Shown here: positions 23,989 through 35,330 of the stretch, piece by piece | Position numbering within the stretch: position 1 is the stretch's first letter | Layout of the letters: each line of letters begins with the position of its first letter | Origin: Eubacteriales bacterium | GTDB taxonomy: Bacteria; Bacillota; Clostridia; Oscillospirales; CAG-382 | Reading direction: 5' to 3' | NCBI GenBank assembly: GCA_028705495.1 | Contig: JAQWDK010000016.1 | Location: 1-43,027 of the forward strand | DNA: 43,027 bases | Position numbers and translations under genes: made by a program | Notes under the pieces: generated by a model | Database searches by the model: none | Told to the model about the DNA's origin: nothing | The model's input: only the letters and a program-made list of their open reading frames with translations

Positions 23989-24258
23989 TTATTTGGCAGG
24001 TGTTTCCTGTCTTGGCATTGAGATCGCCATAAATGAGTTAACTGAAGATTCCCCGTCATATATAAAATATTGCTTGTTGCTTTTTTGGAAAGCATATTCC
24101 CCTAATCCGTGCATTTGTAAGCGTTCATAAAAGGAATTGACGACTTTCGTTCGACTTTTATTGGCTAGTGCTTCTTTTGAAAAGTCTACTAATTTATGAG
24201 CGCATTCAAAAAAACCATCGCAATAAACTGTGTCGCTTAAGTTTTTATAAATGTCCAT
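23989..24258 (-). CDS. Hypothetical protein, 89 residues
   Basis: Open frame with a fair ribosome site (CGGAG nine bases before ATG 24258). The product is hydrophilic and mixed helical (VDFSKEALANKSRTKVVNSF), with no signal peptide, membrane helix or motif I recognise. It lies at the downstream edge of the recombinase debris and shares its strand, so it may be cargo of an old element. It could be truncated at its C-terminus. Confidence 0.45.
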   Translation of the reverse strand: MDIYKNLSDTVYCDGFFECAHKLVDFSKEALANKSRTKVVNSFYERLQMHGLGEYAFQKSNKQYFIYDGESSVNSFMAISMPRQETPAK

Positions 24259-24381
24259 CTAACCACTCCGATATTTATTTAATTATATAAATATAGAAAG
24301 AAATGCTATATATATTATTGTCATAACAGGGTTTTAAGACATTGAAATACGAATCAATTAAAAGGACACTACCCTATGCTG

Positions 24382-25740
24382 TTACAGCGTTTTGGTAATG
24401 TCCTTTCCGTCTTTGAAGTGGAATATAACTCGTTCGTCAGCGTAAATTGTCACATGGTCGATGGCGGCATTCCATAGCTTTTCGTTAAATGCGATCGGTA
24501 AGTCTTTCAGTTCCGTCAGTTCAAAGAGCAAACCTCCGATTGCAATAGCATTGTTTTTCATCTGCTCACGCTCGGAGTATAAAGCATTCAAGCTCTGTTC
24601 GGTTTCTTTAAACCTCCTGCAAAGGTCAGCATGCTTTGTTTTGTATTCCTCTTCTGATATCGTGTTGGTGGCATTGCTGTTGATGCAGATGCGAATCATT
24701 TCCGAAAGCATCTCTAATTCACGCTCTTTGGTGTGAATGTCCTCATCAATGAAATCGGTGTCAGTCAAGGTCTTTTGAGCATACTGCAGCTTTTCAATAG
24801 CGCTTTCCCTGTCTGCAAAGTATTCGCTCATTGCGGAAATAAACAGTTTCTTTAACTGTTCCTCGTAAAGATGAGGTGTTCTGCACTTATCTTCCCCTTT
24901 GAACTTTCCGTTGCATTGCCATATCACACGGCGGTACTTGCTGTTGGAATGCCAGACCTTAGAGCCGAATATCTCTCCACAATCACCGCAGAAGACTTTT
25001 CCTGAGAAAGTGCTTGTCTGGCGATGACGTTTGTTGCTATTCTTGCGTTTGGCGAGTTCAGCTTGAACCACTTCCCACTCTCTCGGCTCAATGATTGCCG
25101 GATGACTATCCTCAACATAATATTGTGGCACTTCGCCTTCATTGATCTTTGTTTTCTTAGTAAGAAAATCCACCGTGAAGGACTTTTGCAAAAGTGCCGA
25201 GCCTTTGTACTTTTCATTGGAGAGTATTCTTTCAACTGTAGCTCTTTGCCATTCGACTTTCTTACCCGGTGTTGGAATGCCCTCATCGGTCAGCTGTTTT
25301 GCAATCGCAGTAGTAGACTTTCCGCTAATGAACAACCGATAAATTTTTCTTACGATTTCAGCCTCTTCGGGTATAATCTCCGGCAGTCCATCGGCACCTT
25401 TGCGATATCCTAGAAACTGACCGTATGGTATACTGACCTTTCCGTCAGAGAAGCGTTTTCTATGTCCCCAGGTTACATTCTCAGAGATGCTACGGCTTTC
25501 CTCCTGGGCAAGACTGCTCATGATGGTTAAGAGCAGCTCACCTTTGGAGTCAAAGGTCATTATATTTTCTTTTTGAAAAAAGCATTCACAACCAGCTTCT
25601 TTTAGCTTTCGGATGGTTGTAAGGCTGTCAACCGTATTCCTCGCAAAACGGCTGACTGACTTAGTGACGATAAGGTCAATTTTACCATTAAGCGCATCTT
25701 GTATCATACGGTTAAAACCGTCTCGCCTTTTGGTATTTGT
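24382..25740 (-). pseudogene. Large serine recombinase lacking its catalytic N-terminus
   Basis: The frame carries most of a site-specific serine recombinase: the end of the resolvase domain (IDLIVTKSVSRFARNTVDSL), the recombinase domain (EEAEIVRKIYRLFISGKST), a zinc ribbon (VFCGDCGEIFGSKVWH) and a coiled coil. Upstream it can be read back to YSDEGISGTNTKRRDGFNRM, then meets an in-frame TAA. The ~60 N-terminal residues with the nucleophilic serine are therefore missing. Translation from the ATG at 25707 would give 441 residues without catalysis. The break lies close to the terminator of the next recombinase, which probably inserted here. Confidence 0.82.
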
Positions 25741-25792
25741 CCCTGAAATACCTTCGTCAGAATAAACTCCTTACGGACAAATCCCCAATGCC

Positions 25793-25827
25793 TAAAAAAG
25801 TGGTGTGAACCCCTCGAAGTTCACGCC
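25793..25827 (-). terminator. Terminator of the intact serine recombinase
   Basis: Minus-strand GGCGTGAAC / GTTCACACC form a 9-bp stem (one G-U) around TTCGAGGG, then AC and TTTTTT. It begins one base after the recombinase stop codon. Confidence 0.85.
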
Positions 25828-25828
25828 A

Positions 25829-27750
<1,922 letters not shown>

Positions 27751-27827
27751 GATAACCCTCCGTTCCGAGAGGGAAGAAAAGCTCCTCTCACTATCGAAAG
27801 GACAGCGAGGGGGCGAAATCCGTAGTA

Positions 27828-28829
27828 TTATTTCAAAGAAATTTTAAGTTTCTGCCCGGCCCTTATGACATCACTGGTCAGCCCGTTGAGAGACTTGATT
27901 TCGGGATATCGTTCACCTTTGCCGAGCTTCGACTTGGCGATACCCCAAAGGGTGTCGCCTTTGACCACGGTGTAGATTTCATAGGTTTGTGCAGGTGGTG
28001 TTGCTCCCGCCACGCTCAGAAATTTCACGTTTACAGGACTGCAAATAGAGTTTGTACCACTTTCGTTTTTATCTATAACTGCACGGTCGCCTTTCACTTC
28101 TCGCACAATCCAGTTCTGACCTTTTACCCACGACGGGATGGTCTTTCCGTCGTAATAGGTGGCGATTCCAGACAGCTTGACCGTGTCACCCTTTTTGATA
28201 GCGGAGGGTGTTTCGGGTTTGAGTGGCTCTACAGGCTTAGGCGGTGTGACTGGCTTATCCGCATCCAGCAACTCTTTAACCTCTGCACGGAAAGAATCCA
28301 TCGATTTACCATGCTTCGGGAACCAGTTATTTGGGTCTCCGTGGTTAGAAGCAATCCCGCGCTTATATCCCTCGAAATGGCCGATAATAACGCCATCCGC
28401 CATCGGGTCGAGCTTATACTCCTTGCAGAGATAGGCACACAGTTCGGTTGCTTCGTTGTAGACTGCGTTGAAGTAGGCAGCATCTGTCAGCCCATCCTCG
28501 CAGATCTCAAATCCGATGTGTGTATCATTGGCTGAACCTCCCGCGTGCCAGCCGCGATGATTCCACGGAAGCGTCTGATAGGTTGCGATACTCCCATCAG
28601 CCAGTTTGCCGATGAAGGCATGAACACAGACCTGCCGACCGTCTGGTTTGTCTTGATTCCAGTGGTTGTTGTACTGATTCTTGCCGAGCAAGCCGTCATC
28701 CGGGCCGACATAGCGGCGCAGGTTCGGGTTGTTCGTACCCGTGCTATGAACCATAACGCCTTTAATAGCAATAGTTCTGCCCGCCTTGTAACAGGCGTTG
28801 TTTGTGAATATCAGTTTCCGCAGGTTCAT
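27828..28829 (-). CDS. Phage endolysin: N-acetylmuramoyl-L-alanine amidase with LysM
   Basis: A 333-residue lysin. Residues ~1-185 are an amidase_2 domain with zinc-site histidines at VMVHSTG (His28), WNHRGWH and SNHGDPNNWFP. Residues ~205-270 are an SH3-like segment (IKKGDTVKLSGIATYYDG), and ~285-333 a LysM domain (YTVVKGDTLWGIAKSKLG, then IRAGQKLKISLK). It should cut the bond between muramic acid and L-alanine in the host wall. It has no signal peptide, which fits release through the holin encoded just upstream. The start overlaps the holin stop. Confidence 0.93.
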   Translation of the reverse strand: MNLRKLIFTNNACYKAGRTIAIKGVMVHSTGTNNPNLRRYVGPDDGLLGKNQYNNHWNQDKPDGRQVCVHAFIGKLADGSIATYQTLPWNHRGWHAGGSANDTHIGFEICEDGLTDAAYFNAVYNEATELCAYLCKEYKLDPMADGVIIGHFEGYKRGIASNHGDPNNWFPKHGKSMDSFRAEVKELLDADKPVTPPKPVEPLKPETPSAIKKGDTVKLSGIATYYDGKTIPSWVKGQNWIVREVKGDRAVIDKNESGTNSICSPVNVKFLSVAGATPPAQTYEIYTVVKGDTLWGIAKSKLGKGERYPEIKSLNGLTSDVIRAGQKLKISLK

Positions 28830-29239
28830 TTCGTCTCGCCGTCCTTTCCATGAAGTTGTGCCAGCACGTCCTTCAGCTTTTCAGGTACGGGCAGCCCGAT
28901 GGCCGTGGCATTCTCAACGAGAGATATTCCCTCGTTAGCAATGTAGAAGAAGATAACCGCCGTGCGAAGCGGCGCTCCCTGACCACCGAGCAAATAGGTG
29001 TCGATGAGATGACCAATACCGACCACCAAGAAGATAGCGACCTTTTTTGCGATGCCGTGCGCTCCGATTCGGCTGGACAGTTTCTTCTCCACAATTGCAC
29101 GAAGCACACCCGTGATGTAGTCGACGACCACAAAGGCGATGAGCACATAAAGGAAGCCGTCCAATCCGCCTAAATACCAGCCCAGCAATCCGCCGATAGC
29201 CGCGAACACCGTCTGCGTCCAATTCCAAATCTCTTTCAT
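28826..29239 (-). CDS. Phage holin (toxin-secretion/phage-lysis holin family)
   Basis: A 137-residue membrane protein with TM segments at about residues 9-27 (FAAIGGLLGWYLGGLDGFL) and 30-48, a hydrophobic stretch at 68-88, and another near 92-112, ending in a charged tail (KDVLAQLHGKDGETK). DYITGVLRAIVEKKLSSRIG is the hallmark of the Clostridium toxin-secretion/phage-lysis holin family. It pairs with the overlapping endolysin gene. In some clostridia such holins serve toxin or enzyme export, but here the phage context makes lysis the default reading. Confidence 0.92.
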   Translation of the reverse strand: MKEIWNWTQTVFAAIGGLLGWYLGGLDGFLYVLIAFVVVDYITGVLRAIVEKKLSSRIGAHGIAKKVAIFLVVGIGHLIDTYLLGGQGAPLRTAVIFFYIANEGISLVENATAIGLPVPEKLKDVLAQLHGKDGETK

Positions 29240-29265
29240 TTAAATACCCCTTTTCTTGTTTTGAA

Positions 29266-29296
29266 TATGAAAACAGCACCCCAATACGGAGTGCTT
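29266..29296 (-). terminator. Hairpin between baseplate-like gene and holin
   Basis: Minus-strand AGCACTCC / GGGGTGCT around GTATT, followed by GTTTTC. It could reduce read-through from tail genes into lysis genes, but the T-run is short. Confidence 0.4.
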
Positions 29297-29311
29297 CTGT
29301 CAGAAATATAA

Positions 29312-30643
29312 TCAGGAGATCACCACATTGCTTTGTGTGGTCTTGCCTCCGATTTTAGAAACATAGTCTTTAAGAAGCGCCTTGCCTTTTCTGCCGGAAC
29401 TGTCTACAGTGAACTCGGTAATGAAACCACCTTTTCCGAATTTATGGCGTACGCTTGTTACCGTGCCGGTTTTGCTTCGCCTGCCGTTTGTTTCGACAAG
29501 CTCTATTTCATCGCCAATAATCAGCTGCGGTGTAAAGATTCCGGCGAAACTCTCAATTCTTCCGCTTATAGAAATCAGCTTCGCCAACTCATCTGCATAT
29601 GTTGCAAGTGCTACACCATCCGTTCCGTCAGGCACGGCGACATACAATGTCTTGTGCTGCGGAGAAACCCACCACCTATGCGGCGGAAGCGTAACATAAA
29701 CCGTCGCGGCAGGCTCTTTGCAGGAAACACACAGCTTGGCGCACGTGTTCTCGTCCGAGTATTCCACATCATAGGAAAAGCAAGTCGTGTCACGTTCAAA
29801 CACATAAACCGAAGGTTGCTCAAATCGGCTGTCCGTGATCGGGGCAGTACCTACTGTTCCATCGGTATTTTCTCGAAGCTGCCAACCTGCAAGAAGAGAT
29901 ATGACTTGTTCAATGCCGGACTGGAGATTGGTATTTGGCTCAAAAGTCAGCTTCCAAGCTTTTTGAGGGTCACCGACAAAGTAGCTTTCTATACCGGATA
30001 GCAGCAATATCTCCTCAAGGTTATCCTTCAGCGTAGCGTTCAGGAAGCTGTTGTTATCATCAAATGTCTGTTCCTTCAGCAGCTTTCCGATACTGTTCCT
30101 CGCTGTGACAGAGATACTTTCATCCGGGTATGATGTGCTAACCCTGTCAATATAAAACTTCCCGAGAGGAAGCCACGTGCTGCCGCCCATCGTAAAGCTG
30201 ATTTCCAGCATCGTATTGGGAGAGATAATCGAGCGATGCCTGCCGACAAGTTCACCGCGAAGATTCATGAATGAAATACTCAGCTGTGATACCGGACTAT
30301 CCTTTGTAAAGGATATACTTCCGTCCACAAGCGCAGCCGACACATCATACGGCAGCATATATATGACGAACCGGTGAGTGTCCTCGCTGCTCCAGAATCC
30401 GTAAGCGCCGTGGTGCGCTACTTTTTTTAGCTGCGGCTTGCTTACCTCGAAGTCGGCAGATATCCTGCCTTTATTTGTATAGGAGAGATTATCATACAGC
30501 CCCATATCCGGGAAACATTCATTTGCTTCTACCAGTCCATCTGAGGTGAGATAAATAAACCGCAGGCCGTTGTCCATCATATGAACTGCCTGCGGTGAAA
30601 GTCCGGCACCCGCTGTTTTGGTATATTTAAATGTTAATCTCAT
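29312..30643 (-). CDS. Phage tail/baseplate hub-like protein
   Basis: A 443-residue protein from ATG 30643, which directly follows the stop of the tail-fibre gene; an earlier GTG at 30661 is possible. Content such as DESISVTARNSIGKLLKEQT, LKDNLEEILLLSGIE and the late QLIIGDEIELVETNGRRSKT followed by a basic beta-rich segment resembles the hub/late-control-type proteins of Firmicute siphophages and tailed elements. I base the call on this pattern and on position between tail fibre and holin, so the exact role is uncertain. Confidence 0.6.
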   Translation of the reverse strand: MRLTFKYTKTAGAGLSPQAVHMMDNGLRFIYLTSDGLVEANECFPDMGLYDNLSYTNKGRISADFEVSKPQLKKVAHHGAYGFWSSEDTHRFVIYMLPYDVSAALVDGSISFTKDSPVSQLSISFMNLRGELVGRHRSIISPNTMLEISFTMGGSTWLPLGKFYIDRVSTSYPDESISVTARNSIGKLLKEQTFDDNNSFLNATLKDNLEEILLLSGIESYFVGDPQKAWKLTFEPNTNLQSGIEQVISLLAGWQLRENTDGTVGTAPITDSRFEQPSVYVFERDTTCFSYDVEYSDENTCAKLCVSCKEPAATVYVTLPPHRWWVSPQHKTLYVAVPDGTDGVALATYADELAKLISISGRIESFAGIFTPQLIIGDEIELVETNGRRSKTGTVTSVRHKFGKGGFITEFTVDSSGRKGKALLKDYVSKIGGKTTQSNVVIS

Positions 30644-30644
30644 A

Positions 30645-32234
30645 TCAACTACCCTCGCCACGAGATAATATTAGCGAACAGGTGAAGCGGAGCAGATTAT
30701 TTGAGGTTTTGAATGGCAATTCCAGTTGGTAGCTTGCTTCAATGGCTGCACCGTTGGCAGGAGGAGCGGTAAACCTTAGCCCCGGCACTGTTTTGCCAAG
30801 AAAGAATGTCGTACCGAAAGCCTGCTCATCGCGGGTGTTTGTCCCAGTAGTTAAACCGTATGACCAGTTGTATGACGGGATAAATACACGCCAGTACCGC
30901 GCCGGAGTCATGGTAAAGTTCCACATTTGGCTTGCCCTTGTCATACCCGGCACGTCTGTCCACGTTTCGTTGTCAACTGAATACTGTATCTTCAGATTGT
31001 CAATCTGAGCCGCAGGAACGGTGTTGATTTCAATCTTCATCCGGTTGCATTCCTTCTGGGTACCAAAGTCGAAGAAAATGGGATTTGCTTCACTTACTAT
31101 GCAGGAGGAAGGGTATTGGTTTGCTTCATAGCAATTCCACCAAGCAATCGGGTCCCGGTAGGTGGAGCCACTTTTTGTTGCGGTCTTGAGATTTCCGAAG
31201 CTGACGTTGTCCATTCTACAGGTAAGCCCAGCGGTGTGGTAGTTCTCCCGCATATCACAGAAATTGTTTTCATAATCAATCTCATAATCCGTTCCTTTGG
31301 TCAAAGCAACGTTGTCCACATATACAGTTTCAGAGTTTGGAATGATGTGTGGCGCTTTTATGTTAAAATCCATATTCATACCATCACCTGTACCTATTGG
31401 AATTTTCGTTACCTGTATCGGTGGAAACAGCGTGTGGTTTGGCAGGGATATGGCGCCGATACTATTCACACCAATGATCCTTACAGTATGATTTAACCTT
31501 TCAGTATCAAGCCAGGTGATAACCGGGTAGTCTATGCGCCATGTAGTAGTGTTCTTGGCACAGTCATTAAGATTAACTGTTTTTGAACCATGCCTGTTGT
31601 TAAACAATTCATTAGAAGTTTGCAGATTATACCGAGAAAAAGACACCGTATTAGGGAACCCTCCAGTACCAAGCAACCACTTTACCACACCGTTTTCACT
31701 AGCAGCAGGGTAAATTCCGTTATCACCAAAACCTGTGCAGTTAAAGGTCACATAGAAGGTACCACGAATAATCACAACGTCAGTATCGGTTTTGTTTATT
31801 GCAATTTGATTTCCTTCGCTGTCCTGTAAAAACGCATGAGTTGCCAAATAATAATAAGAATCATAGTATGATGCCATAAAACCCACTTCAGTGATAACAT
31901 TACCGTTAAATTCATTGGCTTCAATGCGGATCTCCTTTGTTATATATGAGGTTGGATAATCATATACAGTTTCGATGGTTGTAGGAGTTTTATATCCTAT
32001 TTGGGAGAATAGTCCTGTTCTTGTCACATCAAGAGTTCCTGTGCCTTTACCAACGCAAATGGCCCGCAGCGGGTCGCAATAGGAAATTACGCCTCCGGTA
32101 TTGGTAAAATAGTTAAACCATCTGTTTAATATAATGTTGTAGGCTACTGCTGTTTGTTTAAGTTCGTTCGTCTTTGAATCGCGTATCTCAACATCAAAAC
32201 GATTGTGTATGACGGCTTTATGTTCAAACTTCAA
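30645..32234 (-). CDS. Phage tail fibre / receptor-binding protein with discoidin-like domain
   Basis: A 529-residue protein starting at TTG 32234, with GGAGGAG about six bases upstream. The N-terminal part (FEHKAVIHNRFDVEIRDSKT, later CVGKGTGTLDVTRTGLF, then ITEVGFMASYYDSYYYLATH) is typical of phage tail-fibre N-termini that dock to the baseplate. About residues 375-470 look like an F5/8C-type domain (YPSSCIVSEANPIFFDFGTQ, KIQYSVDNETWTDVPG, RYWRVFIPSYNWSYG). Such a domain would bind surface glycans and determine host range. Discoidin-like domains are also prominent in the host's glycan locus nearby. Confidence 0.68.
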   Translation of the reverse strand: MKFEHKAVIHNRFDVEIRDSKTNELKQTAVAYNIILNRWFNYFTNTGGVISYCDPLRAICVGKGTGTLDVTRTGLFSQIGYKTPTTIETVYDYPTSYITKEIRIEANEFNGNVITEVGFMASYYDSYYYLATHAFLQDSEGNQIAINKTDTDVVIIRGTFYVTFNCTGFGDNGIYPAASENGVVKWLLGTGGFPNTVSFSRYNLQTSNELFNNRHGSKTVNLNDCAKNTTTWRIDYPVITWLDTERLNHTVRIIGVNSIGAISLPNHTLFPPIQVTKIPIGTGDGMNMDFNIKAPHIIPNSETVYVDNVALTKGTDYEIDYENNFCDMRENYHTAGLTCRMDNVSFGNLKTATKSGSTYRDPIAWWNCYEANQYPSSCIVSEANPIFFDFGTQKECNRMKIEINTVPAAQIDNLKIQYSVDNETWTDVPGMTRASQMWNFTMTPARYWRVFIPSYNWSYGLTTGTNTRDEQAFGTTFFLGKTVPGLRFTAPPANGAAIEASYQLELPFKTSNNLLRFTCSLILSRGEGS

Positions 32235-32246
32235 AATAACTCCTCC

Positions 32247-33800
32247 TTATATCGGTATTACACCTACGGGTGTCAGGGTTAACGTTACATCTGCTATGGA
32301 AACGACTGCACTTTCACGGAGACGTGCATAATTCATAACCTTCTCATTAAGCCGTATTTGTACATCAATAACCGTCACCTCTGCATATTCTCTATGAATG
32401 GTTTGAATGGGATCACCCGGCACAACTATTGTCATAGCTTCAATAGGCATTTTCTGATTACCGATATATTGCCAGGCTTCATGGCATTTAGAAACTGTCA
32501 TCTCGTAAGGAAGTGTTGGTGCTAAATCCTCTGAAAAAGTAATTTTAAGCTTGCCGTCCACAAAAGAAGTAGAGTTAATTTGCTTATTAGGATTAGCAGT
32601 ATAATAAGATTGAAAAACATTCTGCACACCGTCTACATTACGGTTGAATGAAATAATAATTTCACGTTTTCCATTCCGCTGAAAGTGGGTAGCGGCAAGC
32701 TCCGGTGTATCCTTGTCATAACAACCAAGATAGGGTTTATCTATATTGACAGTGGCAGACTCATTAATAACAGGATAATAAGACTGAATATTATTCATCC
32801 ATACTTTTGCGTCCAGCGGCCAACCTTCAGCGTATTCGCACCATATTTCCATATTGCTGACGGTCATGCGTTTCACCGTGCCTATCTGACCGATGCCGCC
32901 AACACCTGTGCCTTCAAGGAAATTTCTGCGCTCATAAGTGTCCATCTTGTCCCAATTTTCCGGCAGCAGCGCATCAAGAAAATCCTGTACCAAGCCTTCA
33001 CGCTCATCCGCTTCTAAAGCCTCGCGCTGTTCATTCTTAGCCAATGCTTCAATCTCAGGGGGTAGGTATAGCTTTTCACCTTGCTCGACATATACCATGG
33101 CCTCCGCCCATATCTGCAAGATGTCGTATTCAGTCAACTCCCAAGAGCGCTTTTTTCCATTTCCCGGCGTCTTGATCGGCCAGAATCGTCGGTTGCCTGT
33201 GGTGTCGCGCAGATAGCCGCTCTCGGCATTGGTTGTGCCAAAGAAGATGCACTGACGCGGATGCGGTGTTGCTCTCTTTCCAAAAGCGGCGCGATAGATA
33301 TCGTTCTGGCGAGAAATGAAGGAGCGAAGCGTTTCTGTTTCAGCTTTACGCAGACCTGCCAACTCGCCGATTTCAAGAATCCAGTAACCCTGCAGTTTTT
33401 CTGCTGCGGTCTTGTCCTTGGTATCGCCGAGGTTCAGGCTGTCGGAAAACCATTCTCCGGCGAGCTTTGCAATCAAGGTGCTTTTGCCGATACCTTGTGG
33501 TCCGTTTAACACGGGCATCGTGTCGAACTTGCAGCCCGGATTTTTTACACGGGTAATAGCGGCACAGATTGTTTTTCTGGTTGCGGCGCGGACATAGGTG
33601 TTATCCTTCGCACCGAGATAGTCGATGAACAGCGTGTCAACACGAGGGACGGTATCCCATTCAGGCAAGGAGGCAAGAAATTCACGGATGGGATGATAGG
33701 AACGGTCGTCGGTAACCTTTGCAACGGCGATATCATAGTTCCGGGCAAATAAGAACCGAAAGACTGATACAATGTCTTTCGGTTCTATATTTTTGTTCGG
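32247..33800 (-). pseudogene. Chimera: 5'-truncated VapE helicase fused to a phage tail-protein end
   Basis: The open frame begins after a TAA at 33801-33803 with no ATG; TTG 33668 is the only plausible start. It encodes the virulence-associated-E helicase core: HPIREFLASLPEWDTVPRVD, Walker A GPQGIGKST, WILEIGELAGLRKAET, then FFGTTNAESGYLRDTTGNRR. After MTVSNMEIWCEYAEG (about 281 codons past the TTG) it turns abruptly into beta-rich sequence (IIISFNRNVDGVQ, ITFSEDLAPTLPYEM) unlike VapE and like a phage structural protein. The N-terminal primase-side half of VapE is absent. So this is a fusion created by deletion, insertion or misassembly. It has no obvious promoter. Confidence 0.75.
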
Positions 33801-34070
33801 TTACAAATCTAGCCTTATTTATCAAGGCTTTTCATACCTTTTGTGTAATAGTGCTGTCAGCCGGAGGTTGAATTCCCAGATTAACAGCACATTTTTATGC
33901 CGTTTTTTCTCTGATTTTGTAACCAATCGTGTAATAGTGTAACCGCAATTTTTTGAACCGACCTTTCGTGTCAACAGTACACCTTTCGTGTCAAGGGTTC
34001 AACCTTTCATGTAAAAGTATAAAAAATCATCCGCAGGTTGAGTATTTGGCTCATCCTGCGGATGTTTTTC
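33801..34070. other. Non-coding joint between VapE chimera and recombinase 3' end
   Basis: I see no gene here. The stretch holds two GTGTAATAGTG copies (near 33841 and 33929), an imperfect TGCTGT...ACAGCA hairpin near 33855-33893, the start of the 211-bp direct repeat with its triple motif, and a strong hairpin terminator (34028-34069). Confidence 0.6.
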
Positions 34071-34151
34071 TTATAGCGACCACTTGACTTCGGTGCCTCC
34101 CTTGAACTCGAAGACAATGTTTTCTTTTGAAAACACGGTGACCTTTTCGAT
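33941..34151 (-). repeat. 211-bp direct repeat, copy 1 (triple motif, terminator, recombinase end)
   Basis: Nearly the same sequence recurs at 35791-36002. Each copy holds, read on the minus strand, the last codons of a serine recombinase, a terminator hairpin and three spaced ACACGAAAGGT motifs. In this copy the motifs lie at 33961, 33981 and 34002 (the third has one mismatch). Identity ends sharply on both sides. Confidence 0.85.
34028..34069. terminator. Hairpin terminator after recombinase 3' fragment
   Basis: CATCCGCAGG / CCTGCGGATG form a perfect 10-bp stem, extended by an inner TTGAG/CTCA pairing. TTTTT follows on the plus strand and ATTTTTT on the minus strand, so it can act in both directions. 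A matching hairpin lies at 35878-35920 in repeat copy 2. Confidence 0.85.
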
Positions 34152-34325
34152 GACGGTACACCATAGGGTTTCATCAAATTCCGTAAGTAGCCGGTCATTC
34201 TTTTTGATGTTCTTGAGGAAGTTCTCAATCTGACCTTTCCGAATAGTCCGTTTGGATATTTCCTCGGTGGCGGCGTCCAGTTGCTCTTTTGCGGCGGTAT
34301 ATCTGCTTGCCAGGGATTCGTACTT
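34071..34325 (-). pseudogene. Serine recombinase C-terminal fragment
   Basis: About 84 codons ending in TAA at 34071: YESLASRYTAAKEQLDAATE, then KRTIRKGQIENFLKNIKKND, then VTVFSKENIVFEFKGGTEVK-WSL. This is the coiled-coil and terminal strand region of clostridial large serine recombinases. Its upstream part is replaced at 34325 by the end of a phage-type gene whose stop codon overlaps the first codon. The same 3' end recurs at 35922-36004. Confidence 0.8.
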
Positions 34326-35329
34326 TAAACAGTCAGATCACCGCTCAAATAAACAGGATACTGCCATCCACCGCCGCCCTCAGTAGCCATTTCGCCATTT
34401 GCATTAAAACTCATAGAAACGAAAGCCGCAAGGTCTGTATGGAATACATATCCGAGTTCGCTTGTTACGGATGTATTCACCTCGGACAAGGCACCTGCTG
34501 ATACCAACTGATACAGAGCATCCATGCCGCCGGAAATATGGTGCGCCATCCGGATTTCGGAGAAAATCTCTCTCAAGCCATAAATCGCGGTAAGCTCGGC
34601 AACGGTAATCGGTGAGAAAGGCAGTATGGCATGAGAACCTGAAGGAACAGACCACGCTGTGTGAATACTTCCGTCGGTTGTGTGCCTTGCCACTGATCTT
34701 GCCGCTGTAAATATTGAGCGCGACGAGTTCAAAGTGTCTATGATATTCAGCTTGTAATTATGAGCTTCGGGCTCAAGAATCCCTGCGACATCAGCAACAC
34801 CATTGCTTTGAACATCAAGAGAAATGCCGGTATATCTTTCCAGAATCCCGGTAATATCGCTGTGCGCATGAGATTTTATCTCAAGATTAATTTCAACGAA
34901 ATGTTCAATAACCGGTGCGAAATCAGCGACCATTTCCGATGTTATCGGGACGATAATCTCTGTTGCCTGTACAAGCGGGCTTGGTTCGATGTTTTCGAGA
35001 ATTCCATCACCCGTTGTCACCATATTCGAATATGCTTTTAGCAAAGTAGAAATATGGTCGAGTTCGATTCTCGCAAACACGGTGGGTGAATTTATAACGG
35101 CCTCTATTAAGAAATCCTTTATGAACTGCGCAGATCCGATCGTTGCTGAAATTGTCGGAGAATTTATGATGCTCTCCGCAGTGACTCCGAGCGGCGAGGT
35201 GGTTTCAATGTTCGGAGATGAATCTGAAACCATATCCGTCCCGGCGGCAAACAGCGTCGGTTGACGGGTTATAATCGACGGTGTTGCTTTCAGTTTCAAT
35301 CCCGTAAGAGATATAAATTCTCTTATAAA
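34325..35329 (-). CDS. Phage structural-type protein fragment of unknown role
   Basis: An open frame from 35329 (after a TAG) to a stop at 34325; a TTG at 35299 would give 324 residues, but no ribosome site is seen. The sequence is low in charge and has recurring beta-type segments (ESIINSPTISATIG and EAVINSPTVFARIE; DITGILERYTGISLDVQ and DVAGILEPEAHNYKL), which suggests internal repeats of a virion or tail appendage protein. It ends GGGGWQYPVYLSGDLTV. Both ends coincide with unrelated sequence, so it may be an incomplete gene. It shares strand and style with the tail genes at 29.3-32.8 kb. Confidence 0.5.
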   Translation of the reverse strand, partial: FIREFISLTGLKLKATPSIITRQPTLFAAGTDMVSDSSPNIETTSPLGVTAESIINSPTISATIGSAQFIKDFLIEAVINSPTVFARIELDHISTLLKAYSNMVTTGDGILENIEPSPLVQATEIIVPITSEMVADFAPVIEHFVEINLEIKSHAHSDITGILERYTGISLDVQSNGVADVAGILEPEAHNYKLNIIDTLNSSRSIFTAARSVARHTTDGSIHTAWSVPSGSHAILPFSPITVAELTAIYGLREIFSEIRMAHHISGGMDALYQLVSAGALSEVNTSVTSELGYVFHTDLAAFVSMSFNANGEMATEGGGGWQYPVYLSGDLTV

Positions 35330-35330
35330 C

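Noticed and set aside
23742..24095. A 117-codon minus-strand frame after the DUF4855 gene
   Set aside because: It overlaps the end of the hypothetical 89-residue gene and the hairpin region, has no ribosome site, and its composition is not protein-like.
27751..27827. Hairpins between endolysin and TnpW-like gene as a terminator
   Set aside because: CCCTC/GAGGG and GAGAGG/CCTCTC stems exist but no T-run follows; they may just cover the TnpW ribosome site.
33961..34012. CRISPR array from the repeated ACACGAAAGGT motif
   Set aside because: Repeats are 11 bases with 9-10-base gaps and only three units; no cas genes occur in the window.
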